This document shows, piece by piece, positions 54,385 to 64,000 of a DNA stretch of 64,000 nt. Position 1 is the first letter of the stretch, and every line of letters begins with the position of its first letter. Location of the stretch: contig JAEOAD010000015.1 of the NCBI GenBank assembly GCA_036365145.1, positions 10,533,501 to 10,597,500 of the forward strand, given 5' to 3'. The stretch comes from Orientallactaga sibirica (Eukaryota > Chordata > Mammalia > Rodentia > Dipodidae). The translations under genes were made by a program, and so were the position numbers. Under the pieces are notes generated by a model. That model was not told where the DNA came from, searched no databases, and saw only the letters and a program-made list of their open reading frames with translations.

Positions 54385-54588
54385 TTTAAAATATTTTATT
54401 TTTATTTATTTATTTGACAGAGAAAGAGAGAGAAAGAATGGGCACACCAGGGCCTCCAGCCACTGCAAACAAACTCCAGATGTGTGTGCCCCCTTATGCA
54501 TCTGGTTAACATGGGTCCTGGAAAATCAAACGTGGGTCCTTTGGCTTTGCAGGCAAACACCTTAATCACTAAGCCATCCCTCCAGCCC
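54385..54588 (-). mobile_element. tRNA-derived SINE with 16-bp target-site duplication
   Basis: 'aaatattttatttttatttatttatttgacag', 'ggcctccagccactgcaaacaaactcc', 'ttgcaggcaaacaccttaatcactaagccatccctccagccc'. AAGAGCATTGACTCTT (54369-54384) and AAGAGCATTGGCTCTT (54589-54604) flank it. Confidence 0.96.
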
Positions 54589-54604
54589 AAGAGCATTGGC
54601 TCTT

Positions 54605-55799
54605 AAAAATTTGGCATGGTGACCTGAAGGAAGGAAATTCTTCACACACAAGCCATGCTCATACACCTTCCCAAAAACCACTCAGTGACACTTCAACCAT
54701 AAGGTCACAGTAACAGGCTACCTGATGCTGGTGAGAAGGAGTAGCTGGCTCCAAAATCATGTTCCTCTGTATGTTAACTTTGAATGACACAATTTCTCAT
54801 TCACTTGCTCATCATGTTTACAGAATGAAGTGTGGAAATACAATCTTCACTACTTTTTTTTCCCTCAACATTTTCAACCAGTATAGACACTGGAAATGAC
54901 AATCACTGTGCATTTTACTCTGCTGGGTATATGTCAACTGCCCTCCTTAATGGTGAGCTCCTCCAAACACAGACATTATTTCATTTACCTCTCTCTTCCT
55001 GGCCCCCAGCTCAGGGGCTGGCATAAAAGGACACTAAGTAGGGGATGAACTGGTAGAGTCAGGGAATGGTATCTTAATTACCACACTGTTTGCTCAGTCC
55101 AGGCATTATAAAGGATTTATTGTACTTTGGAGATTAAACAATGCATGCCGATATCTTTCACTTCCTTAAACATAAACTCAGACTGTCAGGCCTCCTAATC
55201 TGGCTCTTGTTTTCTAAAGAAAAGATTAATTCTGGGCTTGAAAAATAAATATTCAGCTTGACCTTCGTGGCAAAAGATTCTTTTAAGTAGGAGAGCATGG
55301 AATAGTTCCTGTTTCCAGCTCACTTTAGCTGAGGCCAAGAATCCTGCTGAGGACATAGACCTTTGCAGATGCAACTTTGTGGACAAATAGGCAAACCCCA
55401 TGCTTGTAAAACATCTTTACTGCAGGCAGAGTCCCCCAAAAGTGGACTATGAGGGAGAAGGGTGTGCAGGAATAGTTCTGAAGAAGACCCAGGATGAGCA
55501 TCATGGAAGGACAGTGAAGAGCAATGGTAGGAGAAGTTGGGCTGTGGTGTCATTGCAAGGCATTAGCTGATCCCGTAGGAACTCTAGTACTGGAATGGCC
55601 CTACAACACAGTTCCCTGAAGGTGCAAGGGCCAGGCCTTTATCCTTCTTCCAACAACAATAATTGGATCTGCGTGGCTCCCAAGAAGGGGCACGGCCTCA
55701 GGTAAAGCAAGTGTTCTCAGAGAAGCTATCAGCCATCAATCAGTGATAACTTCAACTGTGAGATGTCTTTTTGCACAGCCACCATTGATGTGTAACTAC
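54605..55799. other. Unassigned unique DNA
   Basis: About 1.2 kb with nothing recognised. Confidence 0.4.
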
Positions 55800-56030
55800 T
55801 TAATGCCCAGTGCTTAGACCCTGAAAAGACAGACTCAGAAAAATAGCTGGGAGTTGGATCTGCATGGGAATCTTAACTCTGACACAAACTATCCACTCCC
55901 AAGTGAGTAGCAAACTTTCTGAGTCTTCAGCAACAATACTAACCACCTTACAATGTTTTTAAGTGAGGTTCAAATAAGTATAAAAATGTCCCTGGCACAG
56001 CACAATCTTTCATAAGGGGTTCTGCTAATG
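55800..56030 (+). mobile_element. MIR remnant
   Basis: 'gactcagaaaaatagctgggagttggatc', 'tctgagtcttcagcaacaatactaacc', 'atgtccctggcacagcac' follow the MIR order. Confidence 0.55.
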
Positions 56031-57019
56031 GGTGCCCATAGCAGTCGCTGCTATCTTAGCAGCTGTAGAGGCCAGATGCTTCCCTGGCGTCCATGCCAAG
56101 TGCTCGCACATAGGAGCTAGGCTAAAGTCTAGGTCAAAGCCGTGACGACTGTGAGAATTGCTTGTCACCTCCTTACACCTCAGGCCAGTGTCCTTCTGGC
56201 ATCGAGGACACCATTTGGAGACATCATCAAGAACAAAGGATAATACTGGGAAAGGGATAGCAGCTGTCCTTGCCAACAGAACACATGGCAGCCTTGATGT
56301 GCCAGGCACCAAGCAGAGACAGCCCCGGGGGTGGATGAGACAGTTACTTTGAAGGCTGTGGGCATCATCAAGCATGCTGGCCTGTCCAGGGGGTGTGACC
56401 ACATGACAAAGAGTGGTGTTTGATTTTGCTGTCTCCTCTTTCAAATGGTCAGCATGGAGAAACAGCCCCCTAGTGTGGATGATGCCTGAGCCTATGGGAA
56501 GTTCAAAGTGTAATGCCATCATGAGTGGGCATAAGAATTCTAATCGTGGCTCCAACAGGGAGTGTCCCTTAGGGATTAGGGCACTTTTCATGCTCAAATG
56601 GCTTTCTTCTCTCCTAGGCGGAGGGCACACAGCAATACACAGGCTGCGGGATCAGAAAAGCCTGGTTCCTGAGTTTGGTCCTGTCTTGGTCCACCCTCAG
56701 CCATGGGATCTTGGACCAAGGTCAATGCAGAGAGTGGCAAGAACACACGTGTAGATGAATAATTTGGGCTCATTACTCATTGCAGTGAAGAGAACAAACA
56801 GCAAGATGGTGTCAGGAAACCCTGTGGTAAGACTGAGGCTTGGCTAGAGCATTTGGCAGGGGTGAGAAAGCAGGAACTTGCTTTCAGCTGGATGCTGTAA
56901 GCAAGCAGAGACAATTGTATGACTGAATGTCTCTATAAGGAGGGGGAATCTGCAAGGAGAGAAAATGCCAATAAGGGTAAAGCTGTAGGTGGTAAACAGG
57001 AAGCAATCACCATTTTGAC
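56031..57019. other. Unassigned unique DNA with a 201-codon minus frame
   Basis: The minus-strand frame 56025-56630 is the second longest in the window. Its peptide has no recognised domain, its 3' part lies in MIR-like sequence, and overlapping frames exist on both strands (56158-56352 plus, 56180-56404 minus). A MIR-like trace lies near 56660-56740. Confidence 0.4.
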
Positions 57020-57383
57020 TGTGTTAGTGCTTTCATCATTACTGTGACAAAATGCCTATCCAAAGCACCTTAAGGAAGGAAAGGTTTGTTTTGGCTCAGG
57101 GTTTGAGGGAATATGATTCAGCATGGCGTGGAAGGCATGGCAGACATTGCATCTGCAGTCAGGGAACAAAGAGAAATGAATGCTGGTGCTCAGCTCACTT
57201 TCTCCTTTTCTCTTTATAGTCAACCCAAGGGCCCAGCTCATGGGATGGTGCCACCCACATTCTGTGAGAATCTTCCCTTGTTAGTTAAAACTCCCTGGAA
57301 ATGCTCTCACAGTCACACCCAGAGGCGTGTCTCCTAAGTGATTCTAAACCCAGTCAGGTTGATAACCAAGATTAACCATCACA
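57020..57383 (-). mobile_element. LTR-type element with near-perfect 5-bp duplication
   Basis: A 364-bp block. The minus strand begins TGTGATGGTTAATCTTGG and ends AAAGCACTAACACA, with 'ggatggtgccacccac' and 'tcaggttgataaccaagatt' shared with 10401 and 29107. Flanks TTGAC (57015-57019) and TTGGC (57384-57388) match at 4 of 5 bases. Confidence 0.7.
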
Positions 57384-57388
57384 TTGGC

Positions 57389-60300
57389 CAAGAAGGGACG
57401 TTTGGCACTCCACCTGGGGCACAGTGGCCTTGATCTAGTCTCTACTTAGACAATTGAATGGAGTGCCCCTGCTTCTTTTCATCTTTTCATGGTCTAGAGT
57501 GACTCTTCCAGGTTGCTTGGGTCTGACAGCAGAATGCAGCCTAGCTGTCATGGAAGGCATCTTCAGAATGTCGGGGACTGCTCTTCTTTCTTTTCCCAGC
57601 TCATTAAACCCCTTCATGTACACACTTCTCAATCTGCAAAGTGGGTGTAAGAACATCTAGCACATGGGGTAGTTTGAAGAATAAATCAACTCTCAGAGTA
57701 GGAGTTTAGCATTCCCCAGCGTCCATAGCATTTGAGGAAGATATCAGGCAGCCACTGCTCTACTCACAGTGAACAGGTAAGGAAACAGAAAGAAAAAAGT
57801 TTTTTGCAAGGTGGTGTACATCAACAGTAAAGCAGCCCTCTGTCGACCCGCTGTGGCTGCGCTTTCATTGTGAACCATGGTTCAGCCCATCAGGACTGGC
57901 CCTTGAAGTAAACCGCCTCCAGCAGCACATGACGCGGCCCTGCACACGAAGGGACAGATCAGCACCGGGCTCCGCAGCAGGGCTGGAACACTGCCTAGGA
58001 CCTGGATGGAGGTGGCCGTCACATGTTTCACTGTGAACTCACAGAGATGGCCTCAGGCACAGAACCCCAGCGGGCACCTTCAAGAAATGCAGACTGCAGC
58101 CTGCCTTGGGCCAGACAGAGCTGGGACCAGAACAACCTTCATTTGGTTCACACACATAATCCTGTCTGATAATAGCAGAGTTCATAACAAGTGAGATTTC
58201 CAGAGTAAAGCCCACCCAGGCTGAGATCCCCAAATTATACCCTAGTCCTGGTAATTGCAAAGCTGTTCAGGGCCTGCATCTGGCTTATAATAGCATTCCC
58301 ATAAGACCAGATGGAGTTCCACTTCTCATTTGGTGGAACAAAGGAAAAATTACACATTTTGATGACTCAGCTTTCCTAACTTGGGACACTAGATCTCAAA
58401 CGTGAAACCCAAAATCACTTCCTGCTCAAAGATATGTATCTGGGTGAACATTCAGCCTCAACATACTCAACTGTAAAATGGGAATAATACAATTGAATTA
58501 TCCTCCACCAACCCAAAGGCAGTTTTGCAAAACCAGATGCTGCAATCTTCACACATGAACATGCAAAAAGCCTAAAAGGAATTAGAACCTGATTTTTGAA
58601 AAATCTTTCCTCTATAACAATTTTTGCTTGTCAGCAGATAAAATAGATCTGAGTCAAAATGGAAAGGTTACATTATAACTAACGTCTTCTATGGAAACAA
58701 AAGTAATACTTTTCCATCATGTTAACTAATGGCAGGTATTTTTCCCTGCAATTTTAGAAGTCGCCAAGAAAGGTTTGGGGTTCTCCCTAATAGGTAGAAC
58801 AGCAAGTTGACTCAGTGTGTATTGTTTGATTCATCTATTCAACAAAGGTGGCACTGTGGGTTTTGTGCCAGCACTAGTTGTAGGAGTTTGGGACAATGGG
58901 CTCTCTAGGCTGCAGAGTAGCTGAAATTTCTGTGCCCTTGTCCCTGACTTTATCTGAAGCTGAGATGCCTAAATCACCAACAGAGCCAAAGAGCTTCAGA
59001 CACACGGTCTTTGCTATCGGTCCTCATGAAGTAACCACAAAGGTCCCAGCTTGGACTGAAAGCTTCAGCTAAAGGCAGCTGAGCACAAGACAGGACAGTC
59101 GGTCCTACATCGGGTAGGGCTGTCACCCTCTCCCCGCACAGACTCAATCTGAAAAGAACTCATCCTGGCAGCTCTGCCTTTCCACCTCTCCAGCATGAAT
59201 CTCCTCTATTTCAAGGAAACCAGAGCCATCTCCTGAACAGACTAAAGAAGGCTGGCCTGACGGCAACCAGCCCTGGCAATCTGGAAGACAAGGGCAGCAT
59301 AGTAGTTGGTTTCCCAACATTGGATTCTTTCAAGGAGGTTTAGTCCAATGCCAATGATCATGGGGATCAGCAGAGTAGCTCAAGTTGGGATTGCACTTCA
59401 GGACACTAAAATTGGTTCTTTTCTAGGCCTCCGACCTATATATAGGTCATCAAATGTATAATGATCACTTCAAACATCCACACATATAACACGCAAAGAC
59501 AATCCAGGCACATGCATTTCAAGCCACAGCTGTTTGCAGGGGAATTAAAGAGTGGTTTCTTAAGTGCATACAGTCTGCTTGGCTCCCAGCCCACTGCTCA
59601 GCAGGTTCCCCTTTGTTCTTCCTCTTGGGTTAAAACTGTGTCCCTGTTGGGGAATAGGGAATAACTAGACCCCTCACAAAGCCATCCACTCACCCTAATG
59701 CCCACCACCTCACCCCCGAAGACCTATCAGAAGCTTCCATTATCTTCCCCTGTACATTTTAGGTCAAGTCACATTCTTGAGATCTTTTCTACTCTGGTCT
59801 AAATAACCCCTGGAGGCTTTGCTCATCCAGTTAGACTAGCAATGAAAGAATCATTTTCACTGGATTACTCCGCTGAATATAAATGTTGCTGAGTATATGA
59901 AAGGGAAGGCCTTGGGCTTAGGGAAGCTCATTAGAGGCAGTCCAGGCAAGTGCTGCTCAGTCCCCCAGAGGTCACCTCTGGGGCTTCAAGGTCACTCTCT
60001 GCTCTGATAGCTTCCCCAGCTGTGCTGCAACTGGGCCCAGGGGTTTGGGCCTCTTTCCTAAGGACTGGTGACTAACAGCAGAACCAACATGGGTCCTACC
60101 CCAGCCCACAGATCTCCTTTTACATGTGCTGCTCAGCTGTCCATTGGCTTATGTGACCAACTGCCCATGTGGGAATGTGCCCATTGCTGAGGAAGGCTGC
60201 ATTCAACCCCAGTCTCAAGCCCCCCCCCTAATCAGGAGCAGCAAATAGCCTGTTGATTTGTTGTCTGTGACCATTTTCAAGCCACCTAGAAAATTTTTGC

Positions 60301-60474
60301 CTCTACCTGACAATAATTCATGTTGAGACAAAGGAATCTGAGAAAATTAGGGGCAAGCCCAGCCCTGAGATGGCTTGCTGCATCCTTAGGGTGAGAAGAT
60401 GTGCATATCATGTAGCTTCCAAGGCAGCAGGGAGGAAAGTCCAAACATTGTGGGTTTTTTTTGTTTTTTTCTTG
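57389..60474. other. Unique DNA, free of young SINEs
   Basis: About 3.1 kb. It includes a CpG-dense patch at 57843-58018, and A/T-rich DNA at 58270-58800 with two TGACTCAG (AP-1-like) sites at 58363-58370 and 58808-58815. No frame above 75 codons and no gene recognised. Confidence 0.45.
57843..58018. promoter_or_regulatory. CpG-dense patch, candidate regulatory element
   Basis: About ten CpG dinucleotides in about 175 bp (for example GTCGACCCGC, TGACGCGGCC, CACCGGGCTCCGC), while the neighbouring kilobases are strongly CpG-depleted. It is not within any SINE I can recognise. Too small for a classical CpG island. Function is inferred only. Confidence 0.35.
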
Positions 60475-60670
60475 AAACAGAGTTGGAGGTTTTATTAAAG
60501 ATACATTCTGTTTGTTTGTTGCATTAGTGTTGACTTAGTATGGGTTAGTGCAAGCCTACCCATCACCTGGCTCACTCTAGCCCAGGCTGACCTGGACTCA
60601 AACTCATGGAAATTCTCCAATCTCAGCCTGCTGAGTGCTAGGATTAAAGGCATGAGCCACTAAGGCCAGT
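60475..60670 (-). mobile_element. B1 SINE interrupted by a roughly 90-bp insert
   Basis: T-rich edge and 'cttgaaacagagt' begin a B1. Normal B1 sequence resumes at 'ctcactctagcccaggctgacctgg' (about 60571) and runs to 'tgagtgctaggattaaaggcatgagcc'. The inserted part ends with a 37-bp segment that recurs at 63654-63690. Confidence 0.75.
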
Positions 60671-60790
60671 TTAAAGATAACTTAATACAGGCTTAAGCAC
60701 AGGGGTTAGGAGAAACACAGGCACTCAGGAAGAAAGTGTGGGCGATACTTGCTCCTCAGGGGAGAATCACAATAAATTGTCTTAGCACTG

Positions 60791-61000
60791 CTCATACCAT
60801 TTTGGTTGCTCTCAAGTTGTATCTCAAAAGGTTGCTAAGAACTCTTTTTTCCCTTTTCTCACTCTTTTTGATAAATGAGATCATAGGGGGCTTCAGAGGT
60901 GTTTTGGATGGGGTTACCATCTGGTAAAGTAAAACCAGGTAAAGTAAAAACAGGGTAGCTCAGGAGTTTAGACCATGTCCTCTACTGTAAATGGGGTAGG
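60791..61000 (+). repeat. Unidentified dispersed repeat, copy 2
   Basis: Aligns with 32812-33021 over about 200 bp with several small indels. It may extend left to about 60676, where no similarity to copy 1 is detectable. Confidence 0.6.
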
Positions 61001-61454
61001 AAAATCTCCCAATTTTGTGATTTCTACATTCAGTGTTCTTGAGACTCCCCAGAGGCCAAGGAGACAAAATCCCGATTTAGCTTGGTTTTGGCAATGGGCA
61101 ACTGGAGTTCTGAGTTAGTTTAGAGGTACTGGGTCCTGCTCCTTTGGGAACCTCCATGCAGAGGAGGGTGAGGGCTTCATAAGTACGGCAAATACTATGA
61201 CCGAGTATTGACCTGAGGGCAGATGACCTGGATCCCGATACACATTAGACTCACATTTCTACATGGCCACAGCCAACAAAGACCCAGAAGTCCTGAGTCC
61301 CAGATGCCAAAGCCTTGAGTACTAGATAGGCAATCTAGGAGAGTGACCTTTCCCTACAAGAAGGTAGCCTTATACAAAGCTGGGAAGGTACTCTTGTATT
61401 TCTGGAGGGTTGTGAGCCAGACTAAGCAAAAGTACACTCATCAGAAAGACTCAT
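61001..61454. other. Unassigned DNA
   Basis: About 450 bp with nothing recognised. Confidence 0.4.
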
Positions 61455-61693
61455 CAAGGTGATTGGGGAAATAACACAGTGCTTTAAGTTGCTTGCTTGC
61501 AAAGCCTGATGGTCCTGAGTTTGAATCCCCAATACCCACATAAAACCAGACACACAAAGTGGCACATGCATCTGGAGTTCACTTGCAGTAGCAGAAAGTA
61601 CTAGCATGCCCATAATTTCTCTTTCTCTAACTCTATACATACATCTCAAACAGATTTTTAAAAATTTTAAATAATTTTAAAATAATTTTTTTT
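61455..61693 (+). mobile_element. tRNA-derived SINE, diverged
   Basis: 'gtgattggggaaataacacagtgctttaag', 'tgagtttgaatccccaatacccacataaaaccag', 'tctggagttcacttgcagtagcag', long A/T-rich tail. The 15-bp duplication created by the L1-type insertion begins at its end. Confidence 0.82.
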
Positions 61694-61708
61694 AAAAAGA
61701 GGCCTGGA
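61694..61708 (+). repeat. Target-site duplication, left copy (composite L1 insertion)
   Basis: AAAAAGAGGCCTGGA, repeated exactly at 62988-63002 after the final poly-A. A length of 15 bp and an A-rich start fit the L1 endonuclease. Confidence 0.8.
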
Positions 61709-62413
61709 CATGCCACTATTGCACCCATTCAGTCATTGGGCCTGTCTGGCCAAACTTGAATATTCAGCGTCCACTGTTTTCACTGCTGATGGGAATACAT
61801 ACCTGGTACTGAAAAACCTAAGCAAAAGTCTATGATAGGTGAGGTCATGAGCCTTAGGGGGTAAAAAGCCTGCTCTTATCTGACTAAATGTATATATTAT
61901 TCCCACCAAGCTTCCCTGAAAGCACTACACTTAATGTTCATGTTCACATATTAATGCTACTCTCACTTCTGGTTAGAGAAGCTTCTCTTTTCAGATGGCG
62001 ATGACCACTGGGATGACCCAACAGGCAACATAGTGCTGAGAAGAAGGGATGGAGGAGTGCCCAGCACTGAAACACCTCTGTCACACCCTCCAAGGCTCAG
62101 GGACCATTGTGGAAGAGGGGGTGGATAGAATGGAAGAGCCAAAGGAAGGGTTTGACTTCTTACAATGCAACTGCCCAAACAGAAATTGGCCTCGATATCC
62201 ATGACCTTGCAGTGCCTAGCAATAACTCTGCAAGACCCTCAAAATAGAAGAAAAAGATGATGACATCAAATTAAAAGAGAGATTAATGGAGAGAGGGAGG
62301 GGATATGATGGAGATTGGAGTTCTAAAGTGGAATGGGGGGAGGGGAGGGAAATATCAGGTGGTTTTATGTAAGTATAGAAGTTGTCAATAAAAAAATAAT
62401 AATTTTTTTAAAA
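61709..62413 (+). mobile_element. L1-type 3' tail, copy 2, with 5' inversion
   Basis: From 61783 it is collinear with 2259-2846. The first 72 bp (61711-61782) match 2155-2225 only in reverse complement. It ends 'agaagttgtcaataaaa' and an A/T tail. This arrangement is the product expected of twin priming during L1 retrotransposition. Confidence 0.75.
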
Positions 62414-62987
62414 GCCTATGGCAGGGGAGGTCAGGAGTCTTAGCGATATAAAGCCTGCTCTTGTCTGGCTAAATGTATATATTATTCTCACCAAACTGCC
62501 CTGAAAGCAGTACACTTAATGCTCATATTCTCACTTCTGGTTAAAGAAGCTTCTCTTTCCAGATGGCGGTGACCAGTGGGATGACCCAAAAAACAACATA
62601 GTGCTGAGAAGTGACAGAGGAGTGTCCAGCACTGAAACATCTCTGGCACACCCTCCAAGGCTCAGAGTCCATTGTGGAAGAGGGGGAGGAAAGAATGTAA
62701 GAGCCAAAGGAAGGGTACGACTCCTTACAGTGCAACTGCCCAGACAGAAATTGGCCTTGATATCCATGACCTTGCAGTGCCTAGCAATACCTTCGCAAGA
62801 CCCTCACAATAGGAAAAAAAGATGATGACATCAAATTAAAAGACTAATGGAGAGAGGGAGGGGATATGATGGAGAGTGGAGTTGTGAAGGGGAAAGTGGG
62901 GGAGGGGAGGGAATTGTCATGGTTTATTGTCTGTAAGTATAGAAGTTATCAATAAAAACAACAACAAAAACTCAAAAAAAAAAAAAA
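62410..62987 (+). mobile_element. L1-type 3' tail, copy 3, with poly-A
   Basis: Starts 5'-truncated at 'aaaagcctatggcagggg', is collinear with copies 1 and 2, and ends 'agaagttatcaataaaaac' followed by an A tract that runs into the 3' target-site copy (62988-63002). Confidence 0.75.
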
Positions 62988-62993
62988 AAAAAG

Positions 62994-63184
62994 AGGCCTG
63001 GAGAGATGGCTAGGCTTAAGTACCCAGGACCCACATAAGCCAGATGTACAAGGTGGGGCATGCATCTGGAGTTTGTTTGCAGTGGCTGAAGGCCCTAGCA
63101 CGCCCCTTCTCTATCTATCTGCTCTCTCTCTCTCTCTCTCTGTTGCTCTCAAATAAATAAACAAACAAACAAACAAAGAAAAAG
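62994..63184 (+). mobile_element. tRNA-derived SINE, split at its head by the L1-type insertion
   Basis: 'gcctggagagatggctaggcttaagtacccaggacccacataagcc' has lost most of the A-box to B-box interval. Then 'ctggagtttgtttgcagtggc', TC tract, (AAAT)n and (CAAA)n tail. Its first bases form the right-hand target duplication. Confidence 0.88.
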
Positions 63185-63185
63185 A

Positions 63186-63392
63186 AGCCTGGAGAGATGG
63201 TTCAGCAGTTAAGGCACTTGCCTGCAAAGCATAAGGACCCACCCTGGTTCGATTCCCCAGTACCCACCTAAAGCCAAATGCACAAAGTAGTACATGCCAC
63301 ATGCACCTGGAGTAGGTTTGCAACAAGAAGAGACCTTGGTGTGCCCATTCTCTCTCTTTTCATGAATAAATGCATAAATAAAAGAAATATTT
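63186..63392 (+). mobile_element. tRNA-derived SINE
   Basis: 'gcctggagagatggttcagcagttaaggcacttgcctgc', 'ctggttcgattccccagtacccacc' with a perfect B box GGTTCGATTCC, 'gtgtgcccattctctc', 'aataaatgcataaataaaag' tail. Confidence 0.92.
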
Positions 63393-64000
63393 ATCAGGGA
63401 AGTTGGGGTCAGTGAACTTTGAGGTCTTTCTCACTTCAGAAGATCTGAGTTCTGAGGCTGTGAAGGGGCTGTGCTACTTGTGAATCAAGAGGGTCCCCGC
63501 AGCATCAAAGCCACATGCCCCTGCAGGGCATTCTTGAGCAGCTTTTATCCTGGGGCTCTGATGAAGAACAATAATTCTATGCTTAACCCAAAACAGCTTG
63601 TGGTAGGGCTGTGGGCTTTGAACACTTCCCTGGGCTGCTGGCGGCTGGGCTGGGTATGGGTAAGTGCAGGCCTACCCATCACCTGGCTCAGCCCCAAATG
63701 AGGGACATTTAGGACAATCCGATTTGGAATCATCGTAACAGCTGAGACGCAATGGGATTTGGTGAAGAAATGATCTGTGGCCAATTTGATGTCTTTCCAA
63801 GATGCCTTATCATAGGGCTAGTCATTTTTCAGATGAAACCTTTTCTTCCCATTTTTCCAGTTCCTGAATCAACTAGAAGTTAAAATTTAAAGATGCTACT
63901 AGCTGCCTAGATTAGCTAATTAGCCAGGTGCCTAAATGGCTCTGGATCTCAATGTCTTCTTTGGATAAGTAAGAATAATATGACTTAGAACTGACAATCT
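63393..64000. other. Unassigned DNA to window end
   Basis: About 600 bp with no recognised repeat or gene, apart from the 37-bp segment at 63654-63690 shared with 60538-60574. Confidence 0.4.
63654..63690 (+). repeat. 37-bp segment shared with 60538-60574
   Basis: Both begin GTATGGGT and end CACCTGGCTCA, with two mismatches in 37 bp and same orientation. Flanks differ completely. The segment includes a short inverted repeat, TGGGTA...TACCCA. Confidence 0.85.

Noticed and set aside
56025..56630. 201-codon open frame on the minus strand
   Set aside because: No recognised domain, overlapping frames in both orientations, and its end lies in MIR-like sequence.

Overview
The window is mammalian nuclear DNA, almost certainly from a rodent and most likely a jerboa-like (dipodid) rodent. 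It is packed with four kinds of short interspersed element: 7SL-derived B1 elements, a tRNA-derived SINE beginning GGCTGGAGAGATGGCTTAG with pol III A and B boxes and a TC-rich, (AAAT)n tail, composite ID/B1 'B4-like' elements, and a few ID elements. Older layers are ERVL-MaLR-type LTRs, an L1-type 3' tail present in three copies, L1M remnants, and decayed MIR/L2. The species call is recognition of the SINE consensus from memory and was not searched.

I found no protein-coding gene that I can defend, and no rRNA, tRNA gene, snRNA or CRISPR array. All long open frames are short (217 aa or less), overlap one another in other frames, run into SINEs or simple repeats, and match no family I know. 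The window therefore looks intronic or intergenic. The one coding-like hint is a possible splice acceptor followed by a 33-codon frame at 25159-25260, reported as a low-confidence candidate.

Layout: 1-1804 holds an MaLR retroelement on the minus strand (internal region, tRNA-Leu-like primer site, LTR) and a second LTR beside it. 2148-2846 is an L1-type 3' tail. 3-9 kb mixes SINEs with an L1M remnant. 9.5-14 kb is LTR fragments, MIR and mostly unique DNA. 14.5-16.1 kb is a CA/TC microsatellite zone with a 371-bp tandem duplication of a SINE. 17.2-21.1 kb is the longest stretch free of young SINEs. 21.1-24.7 kb is SINE-dense with another LTR. 24.7-28.9 kb is mainly unique and ends in a 49-bp minisatellite. 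29-37 kb holds an LTR with a perfect 5-bp target duplication, B1 clusters, an L1M 3' end, and a B4-like element split by four SINEs. 37-54.6 kb alternates unique DNA with SINEs, one separate LTR (44.5 kb) and an MLT1-like remnant (51.1 kb). 54.6-60.5 kb is SINE-poor with a small CpG-dense patch. 60.5-63.4 kb holds an interrupted B1 and a composite L1 insertion (two tails inside one target-site duplication, the first with a twin-priming inversion) flanked by SINEs.

There is no gene system here to describe. The informative biology is retrotransposition mechanics (target-site duplications, nested insertions, a 5' inversion, templated duplication) and a few candidate regulatory patches. Edges of repeats were set by eye, usually to within 5-20 bases unless a target-site duplication fixes them.
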